From positions 20,342 through 84,341 of the forward strand of contig QHVI01000042.1 in the NCBI GenBank assembly GCA_003223515.1: a stretch of DNA of 64,000 nucleotides. The letters are read 5' to 3'. The position numbers and the translations under genes are program-made. Numbering within the stretch: position 1 is the stretch's first letter; each line of letters starts with the position of its first letter. Origin of the DNA: Candidatus Angelobacter sp. Gp1-AA117. GTDB taxonomy: Bacteria; Acidobacteriota; Terriglobia; Terriglobales; Acidobacteriaceae. The notes beneath the pieces are model-generated. The model saw only the letters and a program-made list of their open reading frames with translations. It searched no databases and was not told where the DNA came from. Below are positions 44,279 through 52,738 of this stretch, piece by piece.

Positions 44279-45864
44279 ACCAACCCCGGGTCATCAGAAC
44301 AGGCCGTTCCGTCAGCTTTTGTGTAGTAGTTGGTGACCGCTCCGGATTCAGGCGTAGTGGCACTGGTCAGGCGCCCGAGAGGGTCATAGTTATAGTTGCG
44401 CGTCTGAGCCGCGCCGGATTGTCCATTATAAAATCCTGCCGCCTGTGACACTCCGGTCAAATTATTCAGCACGTCATACGTATATGTCGTCTTTAGCGCT
44501 ACTCCGGGAGTCAACGGCGTCAGCAGTGTATTCGAAGACCATGTGGCTGTTGCCGGAGTGGTGGAGCGGTCATAGAGCACGAGGTTGCCGTCGGTCTGCA
44601 TCAGCAGTTCGAAGCGGCCATTGTAGGAAACCAGGCAAGATCCCGTCTGGATCACGCTGCTCCAACCCAGGCCAACACCCGCGCTGCCGCAGCTCGGTGC
44701 GCTCATGCTGGAACTAATGGCTGAAGGGTTCGACGTTCCGCTCTGCCAGAAGTCTTTGTAGATGATCAGCCGGCCATCGTTGATGATTCTTAGAATTTTG
44801 CCGCCTTGTCCTGATGTCCCGCTGTGCCACAGAAATGTCCCGCTGGCGCTATAAATGACAAAGTCTCCATCGGTCTGCATCACGCCATAGGCCCCCGGAT
44901 GTCCGTAAGTATTGGCCGCCCAAGTGACCACCCCGGTGGAACGGTTGTAGATGAAGAAGTTGCCGTCACTCTGCATGAGCACCATGTATTGCCCGCTCTG
45001 CGACTCAATGCAGGAGTTGGAAGCCAGGGTCTGCCCGGCCAGCAGTTCATCGGCGATGCGGCAACTGTCATAGGGAATGAATACGCCTGAAGGAGCAACA
45101 TATGTGCCCACCGACCAGATCTGCGAATACAGAACAAAATTCCCATCCGGTTGCAACAAGCCAGTATCGATCGTGGTGCCGGAGGTCTGGGTGCTCCACA
45201 AGGCCGTGTTATCAGGCGAGGAAATGACAAAGTTGCCGTCTGATTGCAGGGTCGCATGACTCACAGCCTGGCCCATGCCCGGCATGCCCGGCTCATCCAC
45301 TTCAACCAGCCTGCCGAAGGCATCTGTGTAGCTCTTGCGCTGCTTGCCGGCAGGATCGGTGACGATCACGCTGTTGCCGCTGTACGTATATTGAGTAACC
45401 CCGCCGCTGGGCGGAGTGACGGTCGTGACGCGGCCAACTCCGTCGTAAGCAAAAGTGGTGTTGATCTGTGTCTCGCTCGGCCCGAATGGATTTGATGCCA
45501 GTATGCGCTGCCCCGAGCTATTGTAGCCATACTTCGCTGTGCTCACCAGCGTAGTGTTGTTCCTGGTATCCACCTGGAGCGTGCGGCCCAACCCGTCAAA
45601 GGTGCTCACCGTCACCAGACTATTTGCGCCGGTGTTTGAATGTGTCACCATTGGCGACAAAAGATCATCAGCATAGGCACTGCTGGCCGTGACTTGCACG
45701 GTGGTCACGCTGTTGGCTGGTTCGCTGACGCTGACCGTCCGATTCATGTTGTCGTAGACGTAACTGGTGACTTGGGAATTCTCGTCGGTGCTGGTCAGCA
45801 TCAGTCCTTTATCAATGTTGTAGGTAAAGCTGGAGGTGAACTGCGGGGTTTTGCCGCGCACCAC
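44248..45864 (-). CDS. Rhs middle part with embedded bulb-type lectin domain
   Basis: 538 residues. YD repeats on both sides (TSYVYDNMNRTVSVSEPANS, YSYTYDVLNNL-like at the end) enclose about 245 residues of repeated Q-x-D-G-N-F/L-V-x-Y units: LQSDGNFVI, LQPDGNFVLY, MQSDGNFFIY, MQTDGDFVIY, INDGRLIIY, MQTDGNLVLY. This is the bulb-type (mannose-binding) lectin fold. It interrupts the repeat after DAFGRLVEVDEPGMPGMG. The part is joined in frame to the upstream fragment across a TGA, and to the downstream one by a frame change near 44.27 kb. Confidence 0.7.
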   Translation of the reverse strand: MVRGKTPQFTSSFTYNIDKGLMLTSTDENSQVTSYVYDNMNRTVSVSEPANSVTTVQVTASSAYADDLLSPMVTHSNTGANSLVTVSTFDGLGRTLQVDTRNNTTLVSTAKYGYNSSGQRILASNPFGPSETQINTTFAYDGVGRVTTVTPPSGGVTQYTYSGNSVIVTDPAGKQRKSYTDAFGRLVEVDEPGMPGMGQAVSHATLQSDGNFVISSPDNTALWSTQTSGTTIDTGLLQPDGNFVLYSQIWSVGTYVAPSGVFIPYDSCRIADELLAGQTLASNSCIESQSGQYMVLMQSDGNFFIYNRSTGVVTWAANTYGHPGAYGVMQTDGDFVIYSASGTFLWHSGTSGQGGKILRIINDGRLIIYKDFWQSGTSNPSAISSSMSAPSCGSAGVGLGWSSVIQTGSCLVSYNGRFELLMQTDGNLVLYDRSTTPATATWSSNTLLTPLTPGVALKTTYTYDVLNNLTGVSQAAGFYNGQSGAAQTRNYNYDPLGRLTSATTPESGAVTNYYTKADGTACSDDPGLVCRIQMPVAW

Positions 45865-45918
45865 CGAATCCGGATACGCCCACTGCGTTTGTCCGGAGAA
45901 ATTGAAAATCTTCTGGCT

Positions 45919-46926
45919 TCAGCAGTCAACATTGGCTTTGCGCAGGTTGCCCAGACTATCAAAAATGAAGGTGCGAAGGATGCCTCCGGAAGGCGTAACC
46001 GGGTCGGCATAGCGAGTAACTGCAGTCAAATTACCACGAATATTCGTGTTCGGCGATCCTACCCCGTAATGCGTATTGTCATGCCCGTTCGCGTTGATAT
46101 CAGTAGTGTTGTAAAAGCCAGTTGAATCGTAAGTAAAGCCCGTTCTGGCTTTGATAGTTCCAGCGGCATCCTTGATCTGTACTTCCATAGGCAGATTAAG
46201 AATGTGCTTGCCGAGGTAGCCTGACCCGCTTGGATCATTGACTAAGTACGTGGTAATGGTGTGGCGCAACAGAGCCAGTCCAAAGTCATACTCGGCCAGA
46301 TCGGTCACATTGCCATAGGAATCATAAGAATACTGCTTCTTCGATTGCTGCCCGGCATCGTTGGTGGTGATAATGGTGTCGGGTACGGTGCTGTTGCCGG
46401 AGCTCTTCCACGTATAGCTGGTCGTGCTCCATACTTTGTTGTTGCTGTCCTTGAGTTGCACCGAAGAGAGCAGCCCAGTGCTGCTGTCCAGGGTAGTGGT
46501 GGAGGTGTTCCCTGCAGGGTCAGAGATGGCCATGCTCGTGACTACGCCTGTGGCTGCTTTGGAGGTGCTGTAGTTCCAACTTACTGTTGAGGCGTCATCG
46601 AAAACTGTCTCAGTGGTATAGGCGGGAGCGTCAGAGAGAGCGCCCTGATTGGCTAGCGGAAAGTTGTAACTGACATAGTTCCGCGTAAGCCCGGTGGAGC
46701 TTAGATGGTCAATGCGGCTGACTAGGCCCCAGTCTCCATAGCTGAAGTGATAACTGATGCCATTTGCATAAGTGCATCTGTCAATCACATTGAGAGGAGC
46801 AGTGGGAGCAGCATTTGCCGCGAGACCGGTAAAACTGTACCAGGTGTATCCGGATGAATAGAGCGTTGTCCAATGGAAGGTCGCGTAAATGTGAACGCCC
46901 GTTGGATCAATCGAAGAAACCGCCAC
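45919..46926 (-). CDS. Rhs N-terminal-middle part
   Basis: 335 residues of YD-type repeat protein (YSYDSYGNVTDLAEYDFGLA, GFTYDSTGFYNTTDINANGH, FDSLGNLRKANVDC). It ends at a TGA at 45919, after which the same frame continues SQKIFNFSGQTQWAYPDSV and into the 45864 fragment. Its own apparent GTG start is not a true start, since the coding sense continues upstream in another frame. Confidence 0.55.
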   Translation of the reverse strand: MAVSSIDPTGVHIYATFHWTTLYSSGYTWYSFTGLAANAAPTAPLNVIDRCTYANGISYHFSYGDWGLVSRIDHLSSTGLTRNYVSYNFPLANQGALSDAPAYTTETVFDDASTVSWNYSTSKAATGVVTSMAISDPAGNTSTTTLDSSTGLLSSVQLKDSNNKVWSTTSYTWKSSGNSTVPDTIITTNDAGQQSKKQYSYDSYGNVTDLAEYDFGLALLRHTITTYLVNDPSGSGYLGKHILNLPMEVQIKDAAGTIKARTGFTYDSTGFYNTTDINANGHDNTHYGVGSPNTNIRGNLTAVTRYADPVTPSGGILRTFIFDSLGNLRKANVDC

Positions 46927-47733
46927 ATTCTGGCGGATATCAGTGAGTTGCCATTGGTGTAGGTAAAAAAGATATCCCTGCCGAGTGTGTCCCGGATATG
47001 GTCAATAGCCTGGTCTTTCTGGGCCACATAAAAGATTTGCAGGGCATTGCCATTCGTGTCTTCGATGATGTAAGGCCGAAACAGTTTAGGTGGAGACGCG
47101 CTCTGCTGACTATAAAAAGGTTCGCAAAAAAACAGTGGTCCCATTCTTGTAAGTCAGGGTTTTGGTAGTGGGATTGAAGTTTATGAATGAGCCGTCAGTC
47201 GTATCGTAGCTGCTGCCTGAGTTCGGCAATATCCGCTTGGTGCCGTCGGCCTCAGTAACAATATATTCATCCACTGTCGGATCATATTCGACAAACCCGA
47301 AGTCAAGCCGAAACCCATAGCTGGGGAAGTCCCGGTCAGCATTGAAGGTAACCGTTCCTCCACTAGTATCAACGTCCCAGATTCGACTGTTGTAATAGAG
47401 ATTTAGATTGAGATCGAGCCCGGCGCGTCCAGGTAGGCTGAGAATCGAAATAACATAGTTGTAGGACTGGCTGCCGATGTTTGTTTCGTTTTCATTCGCG
47501 GATGCAACGGATGCTTTCATTCCCAGTGGTTTAGCTGTGGGAGCAAGCACACTGGAATGACCACGCGCGTTGAGAAGCTTGGGACGGGCCGCAGCAACCG
47601 ATCCATACCCGCTGGAGCCAGGGTCAGGACTGCATGTCACATCACAAAGAGGAGCGCTCTGGGCTGAACTGATGCTGCTAAAAAGAGCCAGCCAGGAAAA
47701 CGTCAGAATTGCGCGGGCAAAGAGTAACCTCAT
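46785..47733 (-). pseudogene. Rhs N-terminal part with signal peptide, frame broken at an A7 tract
   Basis: Starts at the ATG at 47733: MRLLFARAILTFSWLALFSS then ISSAQSAPLCDVTC, a signal peptide. The frame ends at 47110, but coding sense continues in another frame (EPFYSQQSASPPKLFRPYII, DTLGRDIFFTYTNGNS) to about 46.94 kb and then returns to the first frame. The first break sits at seven A (47126-47132); one base fewer would restore the frame. It is the 5' end of a gene of roughly 1,850 codons spanning 42167-47733. Confidence 0.65.
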
Positions 47734-48008
47734 ATCCTTCTCCGATCAAAAAACAGCTACTCTGGAATTAAGAACGAAGATTAGGATTTTTCTTGCAGAC
47801 CTGTCAAGCGGGTTAAATCGACAGCGCGTGAATCGGCTTCGTGTCGAATTGGGAAGGTCCTAATGTTCAGCTTACGTTGTATTTACGGCTGCCTGACCCG
47901 ATCTCCTTATCAAAAGCCCCTGGCGCAACAACAGAGGGTCTGCCCACTGAGTGTACTTTATATCCTCTTAAATTTAATGAGTTCTAATAATCGACTGGTG
48001 CATCCAGT

Positions 48009-48070
48009 GGCACTGTAGTCAATCTTGGCAGATGTGAAAGCCTTACGGTTCGACAGCCTTCAATAACCTC
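48009..48070 (+). repeat. Dispersed repeat, copy 2 (GGCACTGTAGTCAA type)
   Basis: Same order of blocks as 17231-17291: GGCACTGTAGTCAA, GTGAAAGCCT, CAGCCTTCAATAACCTC. It lies directly upstream of the promoter at 48104. Confidence 0.7.
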
Positions 48071-48103
48071 AAAATTTGGCCCTGAATTTTGTTGTCCTGT
48101 CCC

Positions 48104-48132
48104 TTGACTTCCGATTGCCTTAGTACTATTAT
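48104..48132 (+). promoter_or_regulatory. Near-consensus sigma-70 promoter without a close gene
   Basis: TTGACT at 48104-48109, 17-bp spacer, TATTAT at 48127-48132. The next supported gene starts at 48947, over 800 bp away. The transcribed stretch begins TTACAGCGTAACCCAGG and shows no open frame of note, so an RNA product is possible. Confidence 0.5.
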
Positions 48133-48446
48133 TACAGCGTAACCCAGGTGGCATGCTATACCCGTTCTTTGAAAACTGAATAACTATTGGACTGCTTGCG
48201 AATCGGCAGCTGCGTACCTTGGGTTAAGTGTGGTTGGCACACCGTCATTGGGTTTCACAGAATTTTGTGCTCCGGTGGCGGTGTGAGGCCTGCTGTACCT
48301 TTGCGTCCGTCGCGCCTTTTGCGGTTGCATTTGGTTTATAGCCAATCTATTCCTGGATGATACATGTCCAAGGTCATCGACTTTTTGATGCTATTGGTAG
48401 AACTGTGTCCCAGGTCGGGGGCGGTCAGAAAGGCTGTTCCGCTTCT

Positions 48447-48529
48447 GAACCGGAACATGGAACACCAACCGGAACACGGAATGCATTGCAACCAGAGGAG
48501 TTAACCTCGTTTGTTCCGTGTTCCGGTTC
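48447..48529. repeat. Inverted repeat of GAACCGGAAC type
   Basis: GAACCGGAACATGGAAC (48447-48463) is the inverse of GTTCCGTGTTCCGGTTC (48513-48529) with one mismatch; a further CCGGAACACGGAA unit lies between. Confidence 0.6.
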
Positions 48530-48656
48530 ATCTCGCCTATTTTCATGGCCGGTCATAAGTGGCGGCCATTATGTGACTGACCTGGGCGTCGATCAACACG
48601 CTGCCGATCCCATACGCATAAATTACTTTTGTTACCTCTGCCTCCTTTGCGTCCTC

Positions 48657-48812
48657 TGCATTGCTACATCCAAAATTCTTGTTTTCCTGTGAAGAATTTC
48701 ATGCTGCTTTTACCCCCCTTCCAATCCAGCTTTGGCGACCGAAAAAGTCTTAAGGAACTGAAACAGTGCCAGATCAGATTCACATAAACTTACTTTTGCT
48801 TCCTCTGCGTCC
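48657..48812 (+). repeat. About 155-bp direct repeat, copy 1
   Basis: Begins GCATTGCTACATCCAAAATT and includes TTCTTGTTTTCC, AATTTCATGC and the end block TTACTTTTGCTTCCTCTGCG. Copy 2 is at 51581-51735, imperfect but in the same order. The pair brackets the two permease genes. Confidence 0.65.
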
Positions 48813-48862
48813 TTTGGGTACTCTGCGGTTAAAAGGTTTTGGTTGTGGCTCCCCACGCTGCG
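48781..48862 (-). repeat. Inverted copy of the CCGCAGAGGACGCAAAGGAC unit
   Basis: Contains CTCTGCGTCCTTTGG, AAAAGGTTTTGGTTGTGGCT and CCACGCTG, the reverse complement of 35180-35260. Part of a widely scattered intergenic family; shorter members are at 48615-48661, 51466-51505 and 51701-51744. Confidence 0.7.
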
Positions 48863-48946
48863 GTAAAAGCCTTTGGGTGGTCAAGGGCTGAGTGCTTTAG
48901 GCTTGAACCATTCTCCCGGTTCAGGCACTATCATGGTATTCATCAG

Positions 48947-50203
48947 ATGTCGGGCACTGATAATTCTCGAAAAAAGTTGTCGTGGCGGGAGCCGGCGTTT
49001 ATCGCGCTGGAGACGCTGCGTACTCATAAGCTGCGGTCTTTCCTCACCCTGTTGGGCGTGATTCTCTCGGTGGCTACCCTGATCGTGGTGGTCTCCATGA
49101 TCAAGGGCACCAACACCTACATCTCTGACCGGATAGGGAATTTCGGCGCGAATGTCTTTCTGGTGACGCAATATCCCTTCTTCTCCAACCGCGAGGAGTT
49201 CGTGAAGCTCCAGCGGCGTAACCGGCCCATTACCTGGGAGAACTATGAATTCCTGCGCGCCAATCTCACGTACTCCAAGGCTGCGGCTTTCGTCCTGAAT
49301 CGCGGAAGTGGGATAGCCAAATACCAGAACCTGGATTTGGAGAATGTGTTGATTAGAGGGGTAACCGGCCCCATGGCCGAACTGGACACGGTCGAGGTGG
49401 CGGCCGGCCGCAACATCAGCGATGCCGATAACGAACACCGCTCCGAAGTGGCTTTCATCGGCACGGATCTGGTGAACCGGTTCTTCCTGGGAGTGGACCC
49501 GCTGGGCAAAAGCATTTATCTCGATAGCAAACCTTACATGGTGGTGGGTGTGGCCAAGGAGATCGGCAGCACTCTGGGCCAGTCGCAGGATACCTTTGTT
49601 TACATTCCGGCGGAGACGTATCGCAAGGTCTATGGAACGCAGCAAAGCGCAAACATTCGAGTGCAGGCCAAGGGGCCGCAATGGGTGTCACTGGCGGAAG
49701 ATGAGGTGCGAATGCTGATGCGCGCCTACCGCCACATTGCTCCGGGCGAAGAGGATAATTTTGCCATTGTGGAGCCCTCGGCATTCCTAGGCTTATGGGA
49801 GACCTTGACCAGTACGCTTGCAACCAGTGCTGTGGCCATTGTTTCGATATTTGTGGTCATCGGCGGGATTGTGATCATGAATATCATGCTGGCCAGTGTG
49901 ACCGAACGCACGCGGGAGATTGGCGTGCGCAAATCGCTGGGCGCAACCCGTCGCGACATCATGATGCAATTTGTGATTGAAGCCTCGGTAATGTCTACGG
50001 CAGGAGGTGCCATCGGCGTGCTGCTGGCTATAGGCATCTCCCTGGCGATCAGTAGCCTTACATCATTCCCAACTACAATTCCGATTTTTGCCATTATCCT
50101 GGCCCTGGGTGTTTCCACACTGGTGGGGTTGTTTTTCGGGGTCTATCCGGCGCGCAAGGCTGCGAAACTTGACCCTATAGAGGCGTTGAGGTTTGAAACA
50201 TGA
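48947..50203 (+). CDS. MacB/FtsX-type ABC transporter permease, first of pair
   Basis: 418 residues from the ATG at 48947 (MSGTDNSRKKLSWREPAFIA). TM1 is LRSFLTLLGVILSVATLIVV, then a periplasmic MacB-type domain of about 230 residues. The FtsX domain has TM2-4: AVAIVSIFVVIGGIVIMNIM, then LASVTERTREIGVRKSLGAT (the coupling-type loop) and ISLTSFPTTIPIFAIILALG. No ATPase gene is adjacent. The stop overlaps the start of the second permease gene as ATGA, so the two are co-translated and probably form a heterodimer. Confidence 0.88.
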   Translation: MSGTDNSRKKLSWREPAFIALETLRTHKLRSFLTLLGVILSVATLIVVVSMIKGTNTYISDRIGNFGANVFLVTQYPFFSNREEFVKLQRRNRPITWENYEFLRANLTYSKAAAFVLNRGSGIAKYQNLDLENVLIRGVTGPMAELDTVEVAAGRNISDADNEHRSEVAFIGTDLVNRFFLGVDPLGKSIYLDSKPYMVVGVAKEIGSTLGQSQDTFVYIPAETYRKVYGTQQSANIRVQAKGPQWVSLAEDEVRMLMRAYRHIAPGEEDNFAIVEPSAFLGLWETLTSTLATSAVAIVSIFVVIGGIVIMNIMLASVTERTREIGVRKSLGATRRDIMMQFVIEASVMSTAGGAIGVLLAIGISLAISSLTSFPTTIPIFAIILALGVSTLVGLFFGVYPARKAAKLDPIEALRFET

Positions 50204-51459
50204 TGATGCTGCGCTCCAAGCTCATGATGGAAAACATGAAGATGGCCCTGGAGACCATCCGCACGCACAAGGTGCGCTCCTTCCTCACTGTGCTGGGGGT
50301 GATGATCGGCGTGATGGTGGCGATTGTAACCGCCTCCATCCTGCTGGGTGTTGAGAAAAACGTGCAGGATTCATTCAATCAATTCGGCGCCAACAATCTG
50401 TGGGTCTTCCGCTTCAGCTTCAACTTCCACGTAGGCAGAATGAGTGCGGAAGAGCGCCAGCGTAAGCCTCTCTCCTATGAAGACGCCATGGCGATCAAAG
50501 AAGACGCGCCTGCGGTGCACAATGTGAGTGTTGAAATCTTCCCCCGTGCCGGGCAGGGGCCCGGTACACCACGCACGGCCCGTTACAAGAACCACGAGCT
50601 CAGCAGCATTGATTTTAATGGGGCCACCAGCAGCATGGCTGAAGTCAATATGCTGAGCATTGCCGATGGACGCTTCTTCACCGAGAGCGAAGACCTGCAC
50701 CGCGCCGATGTGGCGGTGATCGGGGCTGACGTGGCTAAAACGCTCTTTCCTGGAGAACCCGCTCTCGATAAACAGATCCTGGTAGCAGGGACTCCGTACA
50801 CCGTGATTGGTGTGTATGAGAAAAAAAAGAGCGGGTCCCTCGATACCGGACTCGACAATAGCATCAACGTACCTTACCGCAGCTACCGCAAACATTACCC
50901 GCAGGATGACGAAAATTTCATCGTGGTGCAGGCAAAGCAGGGAATGAAGGTGCAGGCCGAAGATCAGATTCGCAGTATCCTGCGAATGCGCCGCCGCGTG
51001 CCCCCGGATAAGCCTGATAATTTCGGCCTGAGCACCGCCGAAGCCGTAGGCAACCAACTCACTGACATTCTCAGCAAGGTGCTGATGCTGGTGATTGCCA
51101 TTGTGTCGGTTGGACTGCTGGTGGGTGGAGTAGGCGTGATGAACATCATGCTGATGGCGGTGACCGAGCGAACGCGAGAGATCGGAGTCCGTAAAGCCAT
51201 TGGCGCGCGTCGCCGGGATATCAGCTTCCAGTTCATTGTGGAAGCCATGACGCTGACCGGTGCAGGCGGCGTGATCGGCGTAATCTTCTCACTGCTGATC
51301 AGCTTTGTGATGCAGCTTTTCCATTTTCCCTCTTCGGTCCCATTATGGGCGGTGCTCGTGGCCATCAGCGTGGCCAGCAGTGTGGGGTTGTTCTTTGGAA
51401 TTTATCCAGCGGTGAAAGCAGCACGCCTCGACCCGGTTGTGGCCTTGCGGTACGAATAA
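50200..51459 (+). CDS. MacB/FtsX-type ABC transporter permease, second of pair
   Basis: 419 residues, paralogous to the upstream gene. TM1 is VRSFLTVLGVMIGVMVAIVT; a periplasmic MacB-type domain follows; then VLMLVIAIVSVGLLVGGVGV, MNIMLMAVTERTREIGVRKA, and two last helices. It ends DPVVALRYE, a usual MacB ending. The partner ATPase must be encoded elsewhere. Export substrate unknown (macrolides, lipoproteins or peptides in known members). Confidence 0.88.
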   Translation: MMMLRSKLMMENMKMALETIRTHKVRSFLTVLGVMIGVMVAIVTASILLGVEKNVQDSFNQFGANNLWVFRFSFNFHVGRMSAEERQRKPLSYEDAMAIKEDAPAVHNVSVEIFPRAGQGPGTPRTARYKNHELSSIDFNGATSSMAEVNMLSIADGRFFTESEDLHRADVAVIGADVAKTLFPGEPALDKQILVAGTPYTVIGVYEKKKSGSLDTGLDNSINVPYRSYRKHYPQDDENFIVVQAKQGMKVQAEDQIRSILRMRRRVPPDKPDNFGLSTAEAVGNQLTDILSKVLMLVIAIVSVGLLVGGVGVMNIMLMAVTERTREIGVRKAIGARRRDISFQFIVEAMTLTGAGGVIGVIFSLLISFVMQLFHFPSSVPLWAVLVAISVASSVGLFFGIYPAVKAARLDPVVALRYE

Positions 51460-51580
51460 GCAAACCTTATAACCGCAGAGGCCGCAGAGAACGCAGAAAA
51501 ATTGATAAAAGGAGTAGATTTGGGTTTTCATTTACAAAATTACAAGATTACCTATTACCCAAATTTCTTCCATTTTCCTT

Positions 51581-51735
51581 TGCATTGCTATATCCGAAGT
51601 TCTTGTTTTCTTGCGCGAATTTCATGCGGCTCTTGCCCCTCGCGAATCCGATGTTGGCGCTCCGAGAATTCCTGAGGGGAGCAAGACCTTGCCCAATTAA
51701 ATACACATCAATTACTTTTCTTCCTCTGCGGCCTC
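51581..51735 (+). repeat. About 155-bp direct repeat, copy 2
   Basis: Begins TGCATTGCTATATCCGAAGT and ends in TTACTTTTCTTCCTCTGCGG. It matches 48657-48812. Its last bases form the 3' end of the truncated gene at 51708-52124. Confidence 0.65.
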
Positions 51736-52124
51736 TGCGTGTATTCCCGGCACCAGACCCACCACGGCTCAAAGAATTCGTCATTAAGCTTCAAGTTGGC
51801 GAAGTTGATCTCCAGAGCACCGCCTTCGGCCTTTCTTGCGCTGGAGATCGCAATACGGGGCAATTCGCTATGGCTGGCCAGCGATCGTGAGTTCAGTCCT
51901 TTGGGACCGAGAACGGCGAATACAGCAGGATCGCCCGCAAGATGCGGGACAACGTGAACTTGGAAGCCTCCGCCTGCGTTCACAGGCGACTGGCTGACAA
52001 TTGTGTTTCCCTGCGTCAGATAGACGGAAAGCCGGTTGAAGTTTTTGGAACTCAGCTTTGGCAATTTGCCCGTCACCGTCATGAGCCTTTCGGCGCTTGA
52101 GGAGCGTTTCTCTTCATTTGTCAT
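51708..52124 (-). CDS. Truncated small protein, C-terminus supplied by a repeat
   Basis: 138 residues with a hydrophilic start. The body reads MTVTGKLPKLSSKNFNRLSV then VHVVPHLAGDPAVFAVLGPK and NLKLNDEFFEPWWVWCREY, a beta-rich domain with a Trp-rich end. From TQRPQRKKSN on, the codons lie in a dispersed GCAGAGG-type repeat, so the original C-terminus is gone. Related acidobacterial proteins, by recollection, continue past CREY with another Cys-containing segment. No function assigned. Confidence 0.6.
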   Translation of the reverse strand: MTNEEKRSSSAERLMTVTGKLPKLSSKNFNRLSVYLTQGNTIVSQSPVNAGGGFQVHVVPHLAGDPAVFAVLGPKGLNSRSLASHSELPRIAISSARKAEGGALEINFANLKLNDEFFEPWWVWCREYTQRPQRKKSN

Positions 52125-52738
52125 AACTACTTTCTCTCCTTACGTTGGTTGTCAGCCTGCTCAAGAGCGCAACCCTCCTGAACCAGGGCGTTCGACGGCC
52201 TCAGACTGACAGCGTTCTCATTCGAACTGGCGGTACTGCCTCTCGATCTTCAAAACTGAAGATGGAAATTTGCGTCCCACAAATATGCGGCTGGCTTGCG
52301 GCCAAAAGGACTTGTGTTGCTGATAGAATCCTTTGATTTGAATAACGAGCGCATTTGCTATTTCCCGCAGAGTTGGGGAAATAAATAGAATTTCTAAATC
52401 GGAACCAGTTGTGAATCAGGAAGAACGCGATGGAAGGATCAGTCGTGCTCCTTGACCGAATAGGGTAGTTAAGAAAAGTTTATTGATGGCTATATTCCTT
52501 CATGGGGATTACTATGGCAAACGACGCCTTGAGAGTTACGTGTCAGTGTCGCGCCTACGGCGCTGGAGCATCGCAGGTTCCATTCACATTCGGTATCCCT
52601 TAAGTGAACAGTATTGCTGTTAGCCCTGCTACAGGTTTTATCTCTCGAAGGTGTGCTTACACAATTCTTATGTTGCCATAGCTATTCGCTCCTGGTTTAA
52701 CGAGCCAAAAGCCCAGAGCCAAAAGCCAAAAGCCTCCC
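52125..52738. other. Gene-free spacer
   Basis: No gene or strong motif seen. TCGCGCCTACGGCGCTGGAG near 52549 resembles common intergenic filler of these genomes. AGCCAAAAGCCCAGAGCCAA near 52702 is a short direct repeat run. Confidence 0.5.

Larger units (their letters stand above)
47734..48946. other. Long gene-free spacer upstream of the permease pair
   Basis: No convincing gene in 1.2 kb. It contains a dispersed repeat (48009-48070), a near-consensus promoter (48104-48132), a cluster of CCGGAACA(C/T)GGAA units forming an inverted repeat (48447-48529) and the first copy of the about 155-bp repeat (48657-48812). Confidence 0.6.

Noticed and set aside
45917..45921. TGA inside the Rhs frame as a selenocysteine codon
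   Set aside because: No stem-loop typical of a SECIS seen just after it, and the gene has several other frame breaks, so decay or error is simpler.
48160..48200. GTTCTTTGAAAACTGAATA as a CRISPR leader
   Set aside because: No repeat-spacer array or cas gene follows anywhere in the window.
51548..51784. Small minus-strand gene in the permease-flanking repeat
   Set aside because: Lies entirely in the repeat, is not preserved as a frame in the other copy, and has no ribosome site.
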